Source: Flagellimonas sp. CMM7
GTDB lineage: Bacteria; Bacteroidota; Bacteroidia; Flavobacteriales; Flavobacteriaceae
DNA length: 64,000 nt
Reading direction: 5' to 3'
Assembly (NCBI RefSeq): GCF_021390195.1
Contig: NZ_CP090003.1
Location: forward strand, 3,803,501 to 3,867,500
A program made the translations under genes and the position numbers. A model generated the notes under the pieces. The model had not been told where the DNA came from. It was given only the letters and a program-made list of their open reading frames with translations, and searched no databases. The stretch's first letter is position 1. Every line of letters starts with the position of its first letter. This document shows positions 9,858-20,171 of the stretch, one piece after another.

Positions 9858-11375
9858 TCAAATTAAATTGAGCATTTTTTCTGTAGCTTTTATGGCAGAT
9901 ACCGTTTGATCGGAATCTAAACCTCTGGTGGTAAAATCGTTTTCTTTGGTTCGCCAAGTAATTATAGTCTCACAAAGTGCATCAGATGTACTCCCGGGAG
10001 GTATGCGAACAGCATAATCCACCAATTTTGGTAACTCTAGTTTTTCTTTTTGATATACTTTATGAAGCGCATTTATAAAAGCATCGAACTGCCCATCACC
10101 CTGGGCATTTTCCTCATAAGACTTTCCATCAATTTCAATGGAAAGGGTAGTGGAGGGTTTTAAACCTTTTGAATGGGTCAACACATAAGATTTTACAAAA
10201 ACTCGTTGTTGATGTAATTCACTGTTTAAAACATCAGAAATAATGTACGGTAAGTCATCTTTGGTAACCCTTTCCTTTTTGTCCCCCAGCTCTATAATGC
10301 GTTCCGTTACTTTTTTAAGCTCATCATCATTAAGTGTTAACCCTAACTCTTGAAGATTCTTTTGAATATTTGACTTACCTGATGTTTTTCCTAAAGCATA
10401 TTTGCGTTTTCTGCCAAATCGTTCAGGTAATAAATCATTAAAGTAAAGGTTCTTTTTACTATCTCCATCAGCATGTATTCCAGCTGTTTGAGTAAAAACA
10501 TTATCTCCGACTATAGGTTTGTTGTCAGGAATGCCAAAACCTGTAAACGCCGAAACCAATTTACTCACCTTATATAGTGATGATTCCTTTACTCCGATAG
10601 AAATTTCGGGCAAAAAATCATTGATTACCGCAACGGCACTTGCTAAAGGTGCGTTGCCCGCGCGTTCCCCCATACCGTTAACAGTTAGGTGTAATCCATG
10701 GCAACCTGCTTTTAAAGCTTCCATGATATTGGCAACACTTAGATCATAGTCATTATGGCCATGAAAATCAAAATGTGAATTTGGATATCTCTTAATAATT
10801 TGCCCTAAAAAATCTGCGGTTTCATGATAGGTAAGTATGCCCAAAGTATCAGGAAGAAGTATCCGTTTTATGGGCAGACCGGTAAGGAAATCTAAAAATT
10901 GAAGTACATATTCTGGTGAATTCCGCATTCCATTGCTCCAATCTTCCAAATACACATTGGTTTCAATACCCAAAGCTTGAGCTTTGGTCACTACCGCTTC
11001 AATTTCCTTAAAATGTTGCTCCGGTGTTTTCTTTAATTGATGGGTAAGGTGGTTCAAAGAACCTTTGGTCAATAAGTTTTGCACTTTTGCCCCGGTTTCC
11101 ACCATCCAGTCCAGTGAAACACCTTTATCCACAAATGTCAACACTTCAACAGCAGATAGGTAACCCGCTGTTTTTGCCCAATCCGTAATACTTTTAACTG
11201 CTTTAAATTCCCCTTCTGAGACTCTGGCTGATGCAACCTCAATACGGTCCACTTTGAGTTCTTCCAATAGCAGTTTGGCCAGTGTAAGCTTTTCTGATGA
11301 AGAAAAGGACACACCCGATGTTTGTTCACCATCCCTAAGGGTGGTATCCATTATTTCAATGGTACGTGTTTTCAT
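9858..11375 (-). CDS. 2-isopropylmalate synthase or (R)-citramalate synthase family protein
   Basis: This 505-residue acyl-CoA-dependent aldolase belongs to the HMGL-like/LeuA family. The N-terminal TIM barrel begins with MDTTLRDGEQTSG (metal and acetyl-CoA site) and carries the HGHNDYDLSVAN metal-binding histidines and NGMGERAGNAPL. The C-terminal 130 residues or so form the allosteric LeuA dimerisation domain. In Bacteroidota leu operons this position is usually filled by this LeuA-like protein with the regulatory domain. Whether it makes 2-isopropylmalate or citramalate cannot be settled from motifs I can see. Pathway context (leuC, leuD, leuB on either side) favours leucine synthesis, and ilvA nearby makes a citramalate route to isoleucine unnecessary. 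Confidence 0.88.
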   Translation of the reverse strand: MKTRTIEIMDTTLRDGEQTSGVSFSSSEKLTLAKLLLEELKVDRIEVASARVSEGEFKAVKSITDWAKTAGYLSAVEVLTFVDKGVSLDWMVETGAKVQNLLTKGSLNHLTHQLKKTPEQHFKEIEAVVTKAQALGIETNVYLEDWSNGMRNSPEYVLQFLDFLTGLPIKRILLPDTLGILTYHETADFLGQIIKRYPNSHFDFHGHNDYDLSVANIMEALKAGCHGLHLTVNGMGERAGNAPLASAVAVINDFLPEISIGVKESSLYKVSKLVSAFTGFGIPDNKPIVGDNVFTQTAGIHADGDSKKNLYFNDLLPERFGRKRKYALGKTSGKSNIQKNLQELGLTLNDDELKKVTERIIELGDKKERVTKDDLPYIISDVLNSELHQQRVFVKSYVLTHSKGLKPSTTLSIEIDGKSYEENAQGDGQFDAFINALHKVYQKEKLELPKLVDYAVRIPPGSTSDALCETIITWRTKENDFTTRGLDSDQTVSAIKATEKMLNLI

Positions 11376-11410
11376 TTTGGTTATAGTGATCTGCCTATAA
11401 ACAAGCTATG

Positions 11411-12007
11411 TTAGAGCGAAGTATCTTCCGCGAACTCTTGTATTTCTTTTTTGATGTTCAGGAGGTAATCAATGTCATCAAAACCATTTAACATGTTTTC
11501 CTTTTTATACTCATTGATAACAAAACTTTCGCTTTCACTGGTTTCCAGAATGGTGATGGTTTGTTCAGAAAGATTGATTTCCATCTCGGTATTGGGGTCT
11601 TTTTCGATTGCAGTGAATATTTTGTCCAAAAACTCTGGACTTACTTGTACTGGTAAAACACCTATATTTAAACAGTTGTTTCTAAATATATCAGCAAAAA
11701 AACTAGATACCACGCAGCGGAACCCATAGTCATAAACAGCCCATGCGGCATGCTCCCTAGAAGAACCGGAACCAAAGTTTTTACCTCCAACCAATATTTT
11801 CCCTTTATAAATAGGGTTATTTAATACAAATTGTTCTTTGGGCGTATTGTCTGGGTTGTATCTCCAGTCTCTGAACAAGTTGTCTCCAAAACCTTTTCGT
11901 TCTGTAGCTTTTAAGAATCGAGCTGGGATAATTTGATCAGTATCCACATTTTCTATTGGTAATGGGACTGCTGAACTTTTAAGTATGTTGAATTTATCGT
12001 AAGCCAT
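11411..12007 (-). CDS. leuD: 3-isopropylmalate dehydratase small subunit
   Basis: LeuD is the swivel-domain subunit of isopropylmalate isomerase and pairs with LeuC. The 198 residues include the substrate-loop GSGSSREHAAWA motif and the following FADIFRNN segment typical of LeuD. It lies 16 bases after leuC and 35 bases before the synthase gene, in the order leuC-leuD-synthase-leuB. Confidence 0.96.
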   Translation of the reverse strand: MAYDKFNILKSSAVPLPIENVDTDQIIPARFLKATERKGFGDNLFRDWRYNPDNTPKEQFVLNNPIYKGKILVGGKNFGSGSSREHAAWAVYDYGFRCVVSSFFADIFRNNCLNIGVLPVQVSPEFLDKIFTAIEKDPNTEMEINLSEQTITILETSESESFVINEYKKENMLNGFDDIDYLLNIKKEIQEFAEDTSL

Positions 12008-12023
12008 TTTGTGTTCTTTTGAT

Positions 12024-13433
12024 TTAAGCGATTACTTCCTCCATTAATTCTCGTGGGTCCGTTACTTTTCCAGTAACCGCTGCCGCTGCTGCAACTAGTG
12101 GACTGGCCAACAGTGTTCGGGAACCTGGACCTTGTCTTCCCTCAAAATTTCTGTTTGATGTGCTCACAGCATATTTGCCTGCAGGAATTTTATCGTCGTT
12201 CATTGCTAAACATGCGGAACATCCTGGTTCTCTTAGTTCAAAACCTGCCTCGTGCAAAACATCAAGTATCCCTTCAGTCTTAATATCTTCCTCTACGCGG
12301 TGCGAACCAGGAACCAGCCATGCGGTGACATTATCTGCTTTTTTTCTACCCTTAATTATAGAGGCAAATGCTCTAAAGTCTTCAATTCTACCGTTGGTAC
12401 AACTTCCTAAGAACACGAAATCTATGGGTTTTCCAATCATGGAATCACCTTCATTAAAAGACATATATTCCAATGATTTTTTATAAGTGGCATTCCCACC
12501 TTCTACAGTGTCGGCATGTGGAATTCCATTTTGAATTCCGATACCCATTCCAGGGTTTGTGCCATACGTGATCATTGGTTCTATTTCAGAAGCATCAAAC
12601 GAAATCTCTTTGTCAAAAACGGCATCTTCATCGGAATAAAGCGTCTGCCAATAATCCATGGCTTTATCCCATGCTGCACCTTTTGGCGTATATTCTCTTC
12701 CTTTTATATACTCAAAGGTTTTCTCATCCGGAGCTATCATTCCTCCTCGGGCTCCCATTTCTATGCTCAAATTGCATACCGTCATCCGCCCTTCCATAGA
12801 CATATCTCTAAAGACTTGCCCTGAATATTCAACAAAATATCCGGTTGCACCAGAGGTAGTAAGCTTCGAAATAATAAAAAGAGCAACGTCTTTGGGCGTT
12901 ACACCTATGTTTAAATCTCCATCTATATTAATACGCATACTTTTTGCCTTGGGCTGCATAATACATTGGGTGGAAAGAACCATTTCAACCTCGCTGGTTC
13001 CAATTCCAAAAGCTATGGCACCAAATGCTCCGTGCGTAGAAGTATGGGAATCTCCACAAACAATAGTTGCCCCAGGAACGGTAATTCCGTTTTCGGGGCC
13101 AATAACATGAACAATTCCGTTTTTCTCATGACCAAGACCCCAATAAGGAATATTGTGAGCTTTGGAATTTTCTTCCAAGGCCTTTAACTGATTTGCAGAT
13201 AGCTTATCCTTAACGGGCAAGTGCTGATTAAGCGTTGGGGTGTTATGGTCTGCTGTGGCAAAAGTGCGTTCTGGATATAGTACTTTAATACCTCTATTCT
13301 TAAGTCCTAAAAAAGCTACAGGACTTGTTACTTCATGTACCAAATGTCTATCAATAAAAATCACATCAGGGCCGTTTTTAATGCGTTGCACTGTATGCGA
13401 ATCCCATACCTTATCAAATAGTGTCTTACTCAT
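12024..13433 (-). CDS. leuC: 3-isopropylmalate dehydratase large subunit
   Basis: LeuC is the aconitase-type [4Fe-4S] subunit of isopropylmalate isomerase, about 469 residues. Cluster cysteines are visible in [12 protein letters not shown] and in the [11 protein letters not shown]xxC segment. The [19 protein letters not shown] substrate motif is also present. The start is placed at the ATG at 13433 ([11 protein letters not shown], the usual family start). An in-frame ATG four codons upstream at 13445 is equally possible by sequence. It is the first gene of the leu operon, facing the divergent DUF2911 gene across about 400 bases. Confidence 0.96.
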   Translation of the reverse strand: MSKTLFDKVWDSHTVQRIKNGPDVIFIDRHLVHEVTSPVAFLGLKNRGIKVLYPERTFATADHNTPTLNQHLPVKDKLSANQLKALEENSKAHNIPYWGLGHEKNGIVHVIGPENGITVPGATIVCGDSHTSTHGAFGAIAFGIGTSEVEMVLSTQCIMQPKAKSMRINIDGDLNIGVTPKDVALFIISKLTTSGATGYFVEYSGQVFRDMSMEGRMTVCNLSIEMGARGGMIAPDEKTFEYIKGREYTPKGAAWDKAMDYWQTLYSDEDAVFDKEISFDASEIEPMITYGTNPGMGIGIQNGIPHADTVEGGNATYKKSLEYMSFNEGDSMIGKPIDFVFLGSCTNGRIEDFRAFASIIKGRKKADNVTAWLVPGSHRVEEDIKTEGILDVLHEAGFELREPGCSACLAMNDDKIPAGKYAVSTSNRNFEGRQGPGSRTLLASPLVAAAAAVTGKVTDPRELMEEVIA

Positions 13434-13445
13434 AGTTGTGTTCAA

Positions 13446-13850
13446 TAATTATAAGCTGGTAAATTTAAAATATGAAAAAAAAAAGCTTGGTATTTAGTTG
13501 TGAAAATTACGATGTTCAAGCTTGGTTTTAAAACGGATTTTCTACTTTACGTGTGATTTTTGTGGATTTCAAACAAAAGTTGTCTCAATTGTTATCCAGT
13601 TGACAATGATTCAATCCGAGGTAATTTTAAGAAATCATTGTTCAAAGGAAATTCCCGATAAAAGTTTACTTTACGATTAAGAAATACGATATAATTTAAG
13701 TATTGATTTTGAAGATATTATACTTAATCTATTGAAATTTAACATGTTTCAATCTAATTTAACATTGCTGTAACGCTATGGAAACAATACGCGCTCTACT
13801 TTAGAGGATCGACCTAAAAGTTTATTCATTAACAAATCAAAAACGAACAA
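13446..13850. other. Divergent intergenic region upstream of leuC and the DUF2911 gene
   Basis: This is about 405 bases of very AT-rich DNA that must hold promoters for both flanking genes. I found no exact TTG/TAnnTTTG pair on either strand. A TACTTTAG box at 13797-13804 is the closest plus-strand -7 candidate, but its nearest TTG is too far upstream. No leader peptide with leucine codons or T-box structure was recognised. Confidence 0.4.
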
Positions 13851-14963
13851 ATGAAAAAAAGTTACTCGGCCGTTTCGGCCATGATTCTTATTGCAGTTTT
13901 TTTTATTTCCAATAGTACTTTTGCACAGCTAGATTTCTTGCCACGTGGCAGCCAAATGGCAAAAATATCTCAGCGTATTGGAAATACGGATGTTACTATT
14001 GTTTATTCTAGACCTAGCGTAAATGATAGAGAAGTATGGGGAACGTTGGTACCTTATGGTATGAACAACCTAGGATTTGGTACTGCTGCTGAATCTCCAT
14101 GGCGTGCGGGAGCCAATGAGAATACTATTTTTAAAACTTCAGATGACCTAACAATTGGTGGAAAAACACTACCCGCTGGAAAATACGGTCTACATATGAT
14201 TGTAAATGAAGATAATTCAGCGACAGTTATATTTTCAAAAAATTATGATGCCTGGGGAAGTTACTTTTATGAGCCAAGTGAAGATGCGCTCCGCGTAGAT
14301 GTTGAAACTAAGGAAATATCTCATGTTGAGCAGCTTACATATGCTTTTAATGAAGTTGATGCTACTTCAGCGGTGGCTTCTTTAAACTGGGAAAAGAAAC
14401 AGATTCCCTTTAAAGTAGAAACAGAAGTTACCAATAACGTTCTTGCGGATATACGTCAAAAATTACAGACATCTCCAGGGTTCAATAGGCAGACATGGGA
14501 GCAGGCGGCAAATTATGCACAAAACAATGGTGGAGATTTGGATGAAGCGCTAGGATGGGTTGACGCTGCAATTGCAGGTCAGTTTTTTAGCCAGAAAACG
14601 TTCAATAACCTGAGTATAAAGTCACAGATTTTGACAAAACAAGGAAAAACTGCTGAAGCTGAAGCTTTGATGAAAGAAGCATTGCCCTTGGGAACAGTTT
14701 TTCAGGTGCATGGTTATGGAAGGCAACTTATTGGTCAAGGAAAAAATACAGAAGCTTTAGAAGTTTTTAAATGGAACGTGAAAAATCATAAAGGCACTTG
14801 GCCCGTACATTATGGTTTAGCTAGGGGATATTCAGCCCTAGGGGACCATAAGTCAACGTTAAAACATTTAAAAATAGCCATGGGGAACGCACCCGCCCAA
14901 GCTAACAAAGATAGAGTAGCGGCCAATATTGCTAAGGCCGAAAAAGGAGAAGCAATCAACTAA
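13851..14963 (+). CDS. Secreted DUF2911 protein with C-terminal TPR-like region
   Basis: This 370-residue exported protein has a Sec signal peptide ending near NSTFAQ (about residue 25). Residues about 28-170 match the DUF2911 pattern (QRIGNTDVTIVYSRPSVNDREVWG, LPAGKYGLHMI, WGSYFYEP), a domain common in Bacteroidota periplasmic proteins of unknown role. The C-terminal half is alpha-helical with TPR-like repeats (for example the LTKQGKTAEAEALMKEALPLG and LARGYSALGDHKSTLKHLK units). It is monocistronic and followed by a hairpin terminator. The function is unknown. Confidence 0.88.
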   Translation: MKKSYSAVSAMILIAVFFISNSTFAQLDFLPRGSQMAKISQRIGNTDVTIVYSRPSVNDREVWGTLVPYGMNNLGFGTAAESPWRAGANENTIFKTSDDLTIGGKTLPAGKYGLHMIVNEDNSATVIFSKNYDAWGSYFYEPSEDALRVDVETKEISHVEQLTYAFNEVDATSAVASLNWEKKQIPFKVETEVTNNVLADIRQKLQTSPGFNRQTWEQAANYAQNNGGDLDEALGWVDAAIAGQFFSQKTFNNLSIKSQILTKQGKTAEAEALMKEALPLGTVFQVHGYGRQLIGQGKNTEALEVFKWNVKNHKGTWPVHYGLARGYSALGDHKSTLKHLKIAMGNAPAQANKDRVAANIAKAEKGEAIN

Positions 14964-14991
14964 CATTATCTTTTAAAAACCGCTTAAAGTC

Positions 14992-15019
14992 AAAATGCCC
15001 AGTGAAAACTGGGCATTTT
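14992..15019. terminator. Shared terminator between DUF2911 gene and recG
   Basis: A 12-bp perfect stem (AAAATGCCCAGT with ACTGGGCATTTT) is closed by a GAAA loop, flanked by A-rich and T-rich ends. It lies between two convergent genes and overlaps the last bases of recG, so it can terminate both transcripts. Confidence 0.9.
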
Positions 15020-17123
15020 AGCTTATGTAATTCCAAATGGTTTTTTGCTGCATCATTTTTGTATAGGCAAAAAGAATGGAACGATTTTCTTCTCTTTCCA
15101 GTCTAGGGTCGTCTTTGAATAACTGTAAGGCATGGTATCTTGCCGTTTTTAATATCTGATTATCTTTTACAATATCAGCAATTTTTAAGTTAAGCATACC
15201 ACTTTGTTGTGTTCCCATTAAATCTCCAGGACCGCGTAGTTTTAGGTCAACCTCCGCAATCTCAAAACCGTCATTGGTACGCACCATGGTTTCCAAACGG
15301 GTTTTGGCATCTTCAGACAATTTATGGCTGGTCATAAGAATACAAAAACTTTGTTCAGCACCGCGCCCAACACGTCCGCGTAATTGATGTAGTTGAGAAA
15401 GCCCAAACCTTTCTCCACTCTCAATAATCATAACAGATGCGTTAGGTACGTTTACCCCAACTTCAATAACTGTAGTAGCTACCATAATTTGGGTCTCGCC
15501 TTTTACAAAGCGTTCCATCTCATAATCTTTGTCCTTTGGCTTCATTTTGCCATGTACAATGGATATTTGATATTCGGGTAAGGGAAAATCCCTGGAAATG
15601 CTCTCATAACCATCCATCAAATCTTTATAATCCAAAGCTTCAGATTCTTGAATTAGCGGGTATACCATATAGATTTGCCTTCCCTTTTTTATTTCATCTT
15701 TAATAAATTGGAACACCTTTAATCTGTTACTATCAAACCTGTGCACCGTCTTTATGGGTTTGCGCCCTGGAGGTAACTCATCAATAACAGAAATATCTAA
15801 ATCCCCATACAGACTCATAGCCAAGGTTCTAGGGATTGGGGTAGCGGTCATGACCAAAATATGAGGAGGAATCTCATTTTTGTGCCATAATTTTGAACGC
15901 TGTGCCACACCAAACCTATGTTGCTCATCTATAATGGCCAAACCAAGATTTTTAAACTGAACCTTATCCTCTAGAACAGCATGAGTACCTACAAGTATGT
16001 TTAACTCACCATTTTCCAGTTGCTCATGAATACCGTTTCTGTCAGATTTTTTTGTGGAGCCAGTTAACAACGAGATATTGATTTCCATATCTCCTAACAG
16101 TTCTTTAAGGCCATTGTAATGTTGATTTGCCAAGATCTCTGTGGGAGCCATTAAACAAGTTTGAAATCCATTATCAATGGCCAACAACATGCACATTAAA
16201 CCAACAATGGTCTTTCCCGAGCCTACATCCCCTTGAAGCAAACGATTCATTTGGGCATTGCTGCCCATATCATTTCTAATCTCTTTAATAACTCTCTTTT
16301 GCGCATTGGTAAGTTCAAACGGAAGGTGGTCATTAAAAAAAGTATTGAAGTTTTCTCCTACTTTATCAAATGACAGCCCCTTAATTTTTTGTTTTCGAAG
16401 GAGCTTTTTAGAGATTAACTGGAGCTGTACGTAAAATAGCTCTTCAAACTTAAGCCTGAACTGTGCTTTGGCAAGTAATTCTTGGTTTTTAGGAAAATGA
16501 ATATTGAAAAGTGCTTCACTTTTTGGAATTAGTTTTAGCTCATCCAAGATAGCTGTGGATAAAGATTTAGGAAACTGTCCTTTACATTCCAAAAAGAGTT
16601 GTTGCATCATTTTGGCAATAACACGATTTGTAATCCCCTTATTGCTCAACTTTTCCGTTGAAGGATAAATGGGTTGCATAGAGATTTTTAACCCTTTCCG
16701 ATGCTCAGATAGCAGCTCCATCTCTGGGTGAGGCATGGAAAAAGTACTTCCATAACGCTTGGTTTTACCAAAAACAACATAAGGTTCATTAATTTTTAGA
16801 TTCTCCCTGATCCATTTATGACTGCGGAACCAGACCAATTCCATTTCTCCGGTTTCATCTACAAAACTGGCCACCAAACGCTTTCCTCTTTTTTGTTCCA
16901 CTGTTTTAATGTGCACAATTTTGCCAATTACCTGCACATCTGCTCCGCTAGGCTGAAGTTGGTTTATCTTATAATAACTTGTTTTGTCAAGATATCTATT
17001 TGGAAATAGGTGGAGCAAATCCCGATAGGTCTGAATACCCAATTCCGACCCTAAGGTATCAGCCCTGTTTGGACCTACACCTTTTAAGTATGGAATGGGA
17101 GTTTCAAGAAAATTGGGATTCAT
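15018..17123 (-). CDS. recG: ATP-dependent DNA helicase RecG
   Basis: RecG is a branch-migration helicase that remodels stalled forks and Holliday junctions. About 701 residues hold the N-terminal wedge/OB domain (residues about 60-160), Walker A LLQGDVGSGKT, the IIDEQHRFG box, MTATPIPRT (motif III) and the C-terminal QLRGRVGRG motif VI. The ATG at 17123 is preferred to the TTG one codon upstream. Its start is 43 bases from the divergent M1 peptidase gene. Confidence 0.97.
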   Translation of the reverse strand: MNPNFLETPIPYLKGVGPNRADTLGSELGIQTYRDLLHLFPNRYLDKTSYYKINQLQPSGADVQVIGKIVHIKTVEQKRGKRLVASFVDETGEMELVWFRSHKWIRENLKINEPYVVFGKTKRYGSTFSMPHPEMELLSEHRKGLKISMQPIYPSTEKLSNKGITNRVIAKMMQQLFLECKGQFPKSLSTAILDELKLIPKSEALFNIHFPKNQELLAKAQFRLKFEELFYVQLQLISKKLLRKQKIKGLSFDKVGENFNTFFNDHLPFELTNAQKRVIKEIRNDMGSNAQMNRLLQGDVGSGKTIVGLMCMLLAIDNGFQTCLMAPTEILANQHYNGLKELLGDMEINISLLTGSTKKSDRNGIHEQLENGELNILVGTHAVLEDKVQFKNLGLAIIDEQHRFGVAQRSKLWHKNEIPPHILVMTATPIPRTLAMSLYGDLDISVIDELPPGRKPIKTVHRFDSNRLKVFQFIKDEIKKGRQIYMVYPLIQESEALDYKDLMDGYESISRDFPLPEYQISIVHGKMKPKDKDYEMERFVKGETQIMVATTVIEVGVNVPNASVMIIESGERFGLSQLHQLRGRVGRGAEQSFCILMTSHKLSEDAKTRLETMVRTNDGFEIAEVDLKLRGPGDLMGTQQSGMLNLKIADIVKDNQILKTARYHALQLFKDDPRLEREENRSILFAYTKMMQQKTIWNYIS

Positions 17124-17166
17124 CAAACTAAAATATGTAATTTGGAAAGACTTTTGCTAATTACAA

Positions 17167-19257
17167 ATGATGAAGCTGTGCCCCGCCGTTCTTTTTTTCC
17201 TTTTTGGACAGATTCTTCTGTGCCAAATACAAGATAAAGTGGATTTCATTAAAGCAGATGTTTCGGTTGAAGCATTTCCGGAGGAGAAACGGATTAATGG
17301 CACCGTAACCTATGAATTTCAGGTTCTTAAAGATGTGGATTCCATATTTCTAGATGCTGTCAAGATTAATTTCCTTTCTGTTTTGTTAGATCTAGAGAAA
17401 GTAAAATTTACAAATGATGGAAAAACGATTTCTGTCAAAAGAAAATTCAAGAAAGGAGATTCATATAGCATAAAACTTGAATATACTACTAAACCCAAGC
17501 AAACGGTTTATTTTTTAGGTTGGGAAGATGAGAATCCTTCAAACAATCAAATCTGGACACAAGGTCAAGGAAAATATACGAGCCATTGGTTACCAAGTTT
17601 TGATGATATGAATGAGAAGGTGGAGTTTGATATGCGCATCACGACAAAAAATGGATTATCTGTTTTCTCCAATGGTAAATTAGTAGATAAAAGCTCCATA
17701 GATGGTAACAAAGAGGTATGGACTTTTAATATGAACAAACCCATGAGCAGCTATTTAGTTGCTTTTGCTATAGGGAATTTTAAAAAAAAGAGTGTTACTT
17801 CTTCTTCGCAGGTTCCAATAGAATTATATTATGAACCTAAGGATAGTTTAAAAGCGGAACCAACGTATAGGTATACCAAAGAAATTTTTGATTTTTTAGA
17901 GGTAGAGATAGGCATACCATACCCTTGGCAGAATTACAAACAGATACCAGTACAGGATTTTCTGTATGCAGGCATGGAAAATACAGGAGCTACCATTTTT
18001 TCCAACACTTTTATGGTGGATTCAATGGCTTTTGCTGATAAAAACTATGTCAACGTAAATGCACATGAACTAGCGCACCAATGGTTTGGAAATTTGGTTA
18101 CGGAACAAAGTGGAGATCATCATTGGCTCCATGAAGGATTTGCCACATACTATGCTTACTTAGCGGAAAAACAGATTTTTGGGGAAGAGTATTTTTATTG
18201 GCGTTTATTAGAGACGGCTGAGGCTCTTAACAATTTCTCCGGAGATGGAAATGGAGAGGCGTTGACCAATTCTAGTGCGGGCAGTCTTACCTTTTATGAG
18301 AAAGGAGCCTGGGCGCTTGTTATGTTGAAGGAAAGAGTAGGGGAAGCCAATTTTAAACAAGGAATCCAAAACTATTTGTCTCAATATGCACATAAAAATG
18401 TAACTATTTCGGATTTTATTTGGGAAATGGAGAAAGCATCTGGGATGAAACTTTCAGATTTTGAAGAAAGCTGGTTACAAGAATCTGAGTTTCCTTTTGA
18501 AAAGGTGAAAGACTTTTTAATTGATAAAAGCACTTCAATCTGCACCTATTTTGATATTCAAAACAACATCAAGAAGAAAACAGATTCAACAAAAATTATT
18601 CTAACAGATAAATGGGATACGTTACAGTCGGATGATTTGAAAAACCGTTTGATTTTGGATTATGGTAATGAACTATCCATGGATTTTCTGAAAAAAGTAC
18701 TCAATGAAGAAAGTCTTAAAGTGAGACAAGCGGTTGCACTTTCATTGGAGAAAACACCCTTGCTTCTTAAAGAAGAATTTGAAAGCCTTTTGTTGGATAA
18801 GAGCTATAGAACCATGGAGGCTGCACTTCACAGACTTTGGACTGATTTTCCGAATAACCAAAAATCATATTTGGATAAAGCCAACAATGTCATTGGATTC
18901 CCCAATAAAAATGTAAGGTTACTTTGGTTGATTCTTGCCTTGGTAAGTCCAGAGTATAATGCTGAATTAAAACCAAAGTACTATGATGAGTTAAGCAGTT
19001 ATACAAGTTCAGAATATCATTTTGAAGTACGCCTTTTGGCGTTTCAATATTTAAAAAATATTGGTGGTTTTAACGATAAAACATTAAGGAATCTTGTTGA
19101 AGCCTGTAGTCATCATGTTTGGCATTTTAAAAAATCGTCCCGTAACATTTTAAAGGAATTTTTGAAAGGAGAAGGAAACATAGCCCGACTTAAATCCATA
19201 TACCCATCTTTAGGGCAAGAACAACAACAATATTTAGACAAAGCATTGAGTAAATGA
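17167..19257 (+). CDS. Secreted M1-family zinc aminopeptidase
   Basis: This 696-residue metallopeptidase of the M1 (gluzincin) family has an N-terminal Sec signal (about 20 residues). The exopeptidase motif appears as AGMEN (about 268-272). The zinc site is complete: HELAH at 300-304 and the third ligand glutamate in WLHEGFATY at 323, giving the expected HEXXH-X18-E spacing. A conserved tyrosine region and an alpha-helical C-terminal domain follow. It should trim peptides in the periplasm or outside the cell. Its stop overlaps the patatin start by 4 bases (ATGA), so the two are translationally coupled. Confidence 0.92.
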   Translation: MMKLCPAVLFFLFGQILLCQIQDKVDFIKADVSVEAFPEEKRINGTVTYEFQVLKDVDSIFLDAVKINFLSVLLDLEKVKFTNDGKTISVKRKFKKGDSYSIKLEYTTKPKQTVYFLGWEDENPSNNQIWTQGQGKYTSHWLPSFDDMNEKVEFDMRITTKNGLSVFSNGKLVDKSSIDGNKEVWTFNMNKPMSSYLVAFAIGNFKKKSVTSSSQVPIELYYEPKDSLKAEPTYRYTKEIFDFLEVEIGIPYPWQNYKQIPVQDFLYAGMENTGATIFSNTFMVDSMAFADKNYVNVNAHELAHQWFGNLVTEQSGDHHWLHEGFATYYAYLAEKQIFGEEYFYWRLLETAEALNNFSGDGNGEALTNSSAGSLTFYEKGAWALVMLKERVGEANFKQGIQNYLSQYAHKNVTISDFIWEMEKASGMKLSDFEESWLQESEFPFEKVKDFLIDKSTSICTYFDIQNNIKKKTDSTKIILTDKWDTLQSDDLKNRLILDYGNELSMDFLKKVLNEESLKVRQAVALSLEKTPLLLKEEFESLLLDKSYRTMEAALHRLWTDFPNNQKSYLDKANNVIGFPNKNVRLLWLILALVSPEYNAELKPKYYDELSSYTSSEYHFEVRLLAFQYLKNIGGFNDKTLRNLVEACSHHVWHFKKSSRNILKEFLKGEGNIARLKSIYPSLGQEQQQYLDKALSK

Positions 19258-20168
19258 GAGCATTGGTGATTTCTGGTGGAGGCAGTAAAGGTGCGTTTGC
19301 AGGCGGGGTTGCACAATTTTTAATTCAAGAAGCCAACCATAAATACGATTTGTTTGTAGGGACATCAACTGGAAGTTTGTTGATTTCTCATTTAGCACTG
19401 AACAAGTTGGATAAGATTAAGGAAATTTACTCTTCAGTGAACCAAAAGAGCATTTTCAACAACTGTCCTTTTTTAATTAAAAAAAAGCACGGTGTAGAAG
19501 TAATTTCCATTAACCATTGGAACGTAGTAAAGAACTTCATGCGTGGTAAAAAGACATTTGGTGAGAGTGAGAATCTTAGGCAATTAATACGAGACTCGGT
19601 AACACCAGAGGAATTTGATATCTTAAAGAAAGGCTTAACAGATGTGGTAGTTACAGTATCCAACCTATCCTTGAATCAGGTAGAGTACAAGTCTATTAAT
19701 GATTGTACTTATGATGAATTTTGTGATTGGATTTGGATTTCGTCCAATTATACTCCATTTATGAGTCTTGCAAAACGAAATGGTTGCGAATATGCAGACG
19801 GCGGACTTGGTAGTTTGGTTCCTATTGAAGAAGCATTAAAAAGAGGTGCAACAGAGATTGATGTAGTGGTATTGCACACAGAGGTTAATTATCTAAACAG
19901 GATGCCCGTTAGAAACCCGTTTGAGCTAATGACCACGACTTTTAGCTTTATGTTGGATAGAATTGAAAATCAAAATATTAGGATAGGTAAACTGGTTGCC
20001 AATCAAAAGGATGCCATTATCAATTTTTATTACACGCCAACCGTTTTGACTACAAACTCACTTATTTTTAATAAAGAACGGATGACCTTGTGGTGGAAAA
20101 GAGGTTATTTATATGCCAAAAATAAAAACGAAGAAACTAGTCCTATAGACCCTGAACATCAAGAGTAG
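19254..20168 (+). CDS. Patatin-like phospholipase
   Basis: This 304-residue protein has the patatin catalytic dyad and oxyanion hole: the glycine-rich SGGGSKGAF near the N-terminus, the nucleophile serine in GTSTG (GxSxG) at about residue 38, and the aspartate in DGG (YADGGLGS) at about 180. No signal peptide is present, so it is probably cytoplasmic or membrane-associated from the inside. It is expected to be an acyl hydrolase on lipids. It overlaps the M1 peptidase gene and probably shares its transcript. Confidence 0.9.
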   Translation: MRALVISGGGSKGAFAGGVAQFLIQEANHKYDLFVGTSTGSLLISHLALNKLDKIKEIYSSVNQKSIFNNCPFLIKKKHGVEVISINHWNVVKNFMRGKKTFGESENLRQLIRDSVTPEEFDILKKGLTDVVVTVSNLSLNQVEYKSINDCTYDEFCDWIWISSNYTPFMSLAKRNGCEYADGGLGSLVPIEEALKRGATEIDVVVLHTEVNYLNRMPVRNPFELMTTTFSFMLDRIENQNIRIGKLVANQKDAIINFYYTPTVLTTNSLIFNKERMTLWWKRGYLYAKNKNEETSPIDPEHQE

Positions 20169-20171
20169 GGA

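Noticed and set aside
13797..13804. TACTTTAG as the -7 box for the DUF2911 gene
   Set aside because: One base differs from TAnnTTTG and the only TTG upstream is about 29 bases away, beyond the usual spacing.
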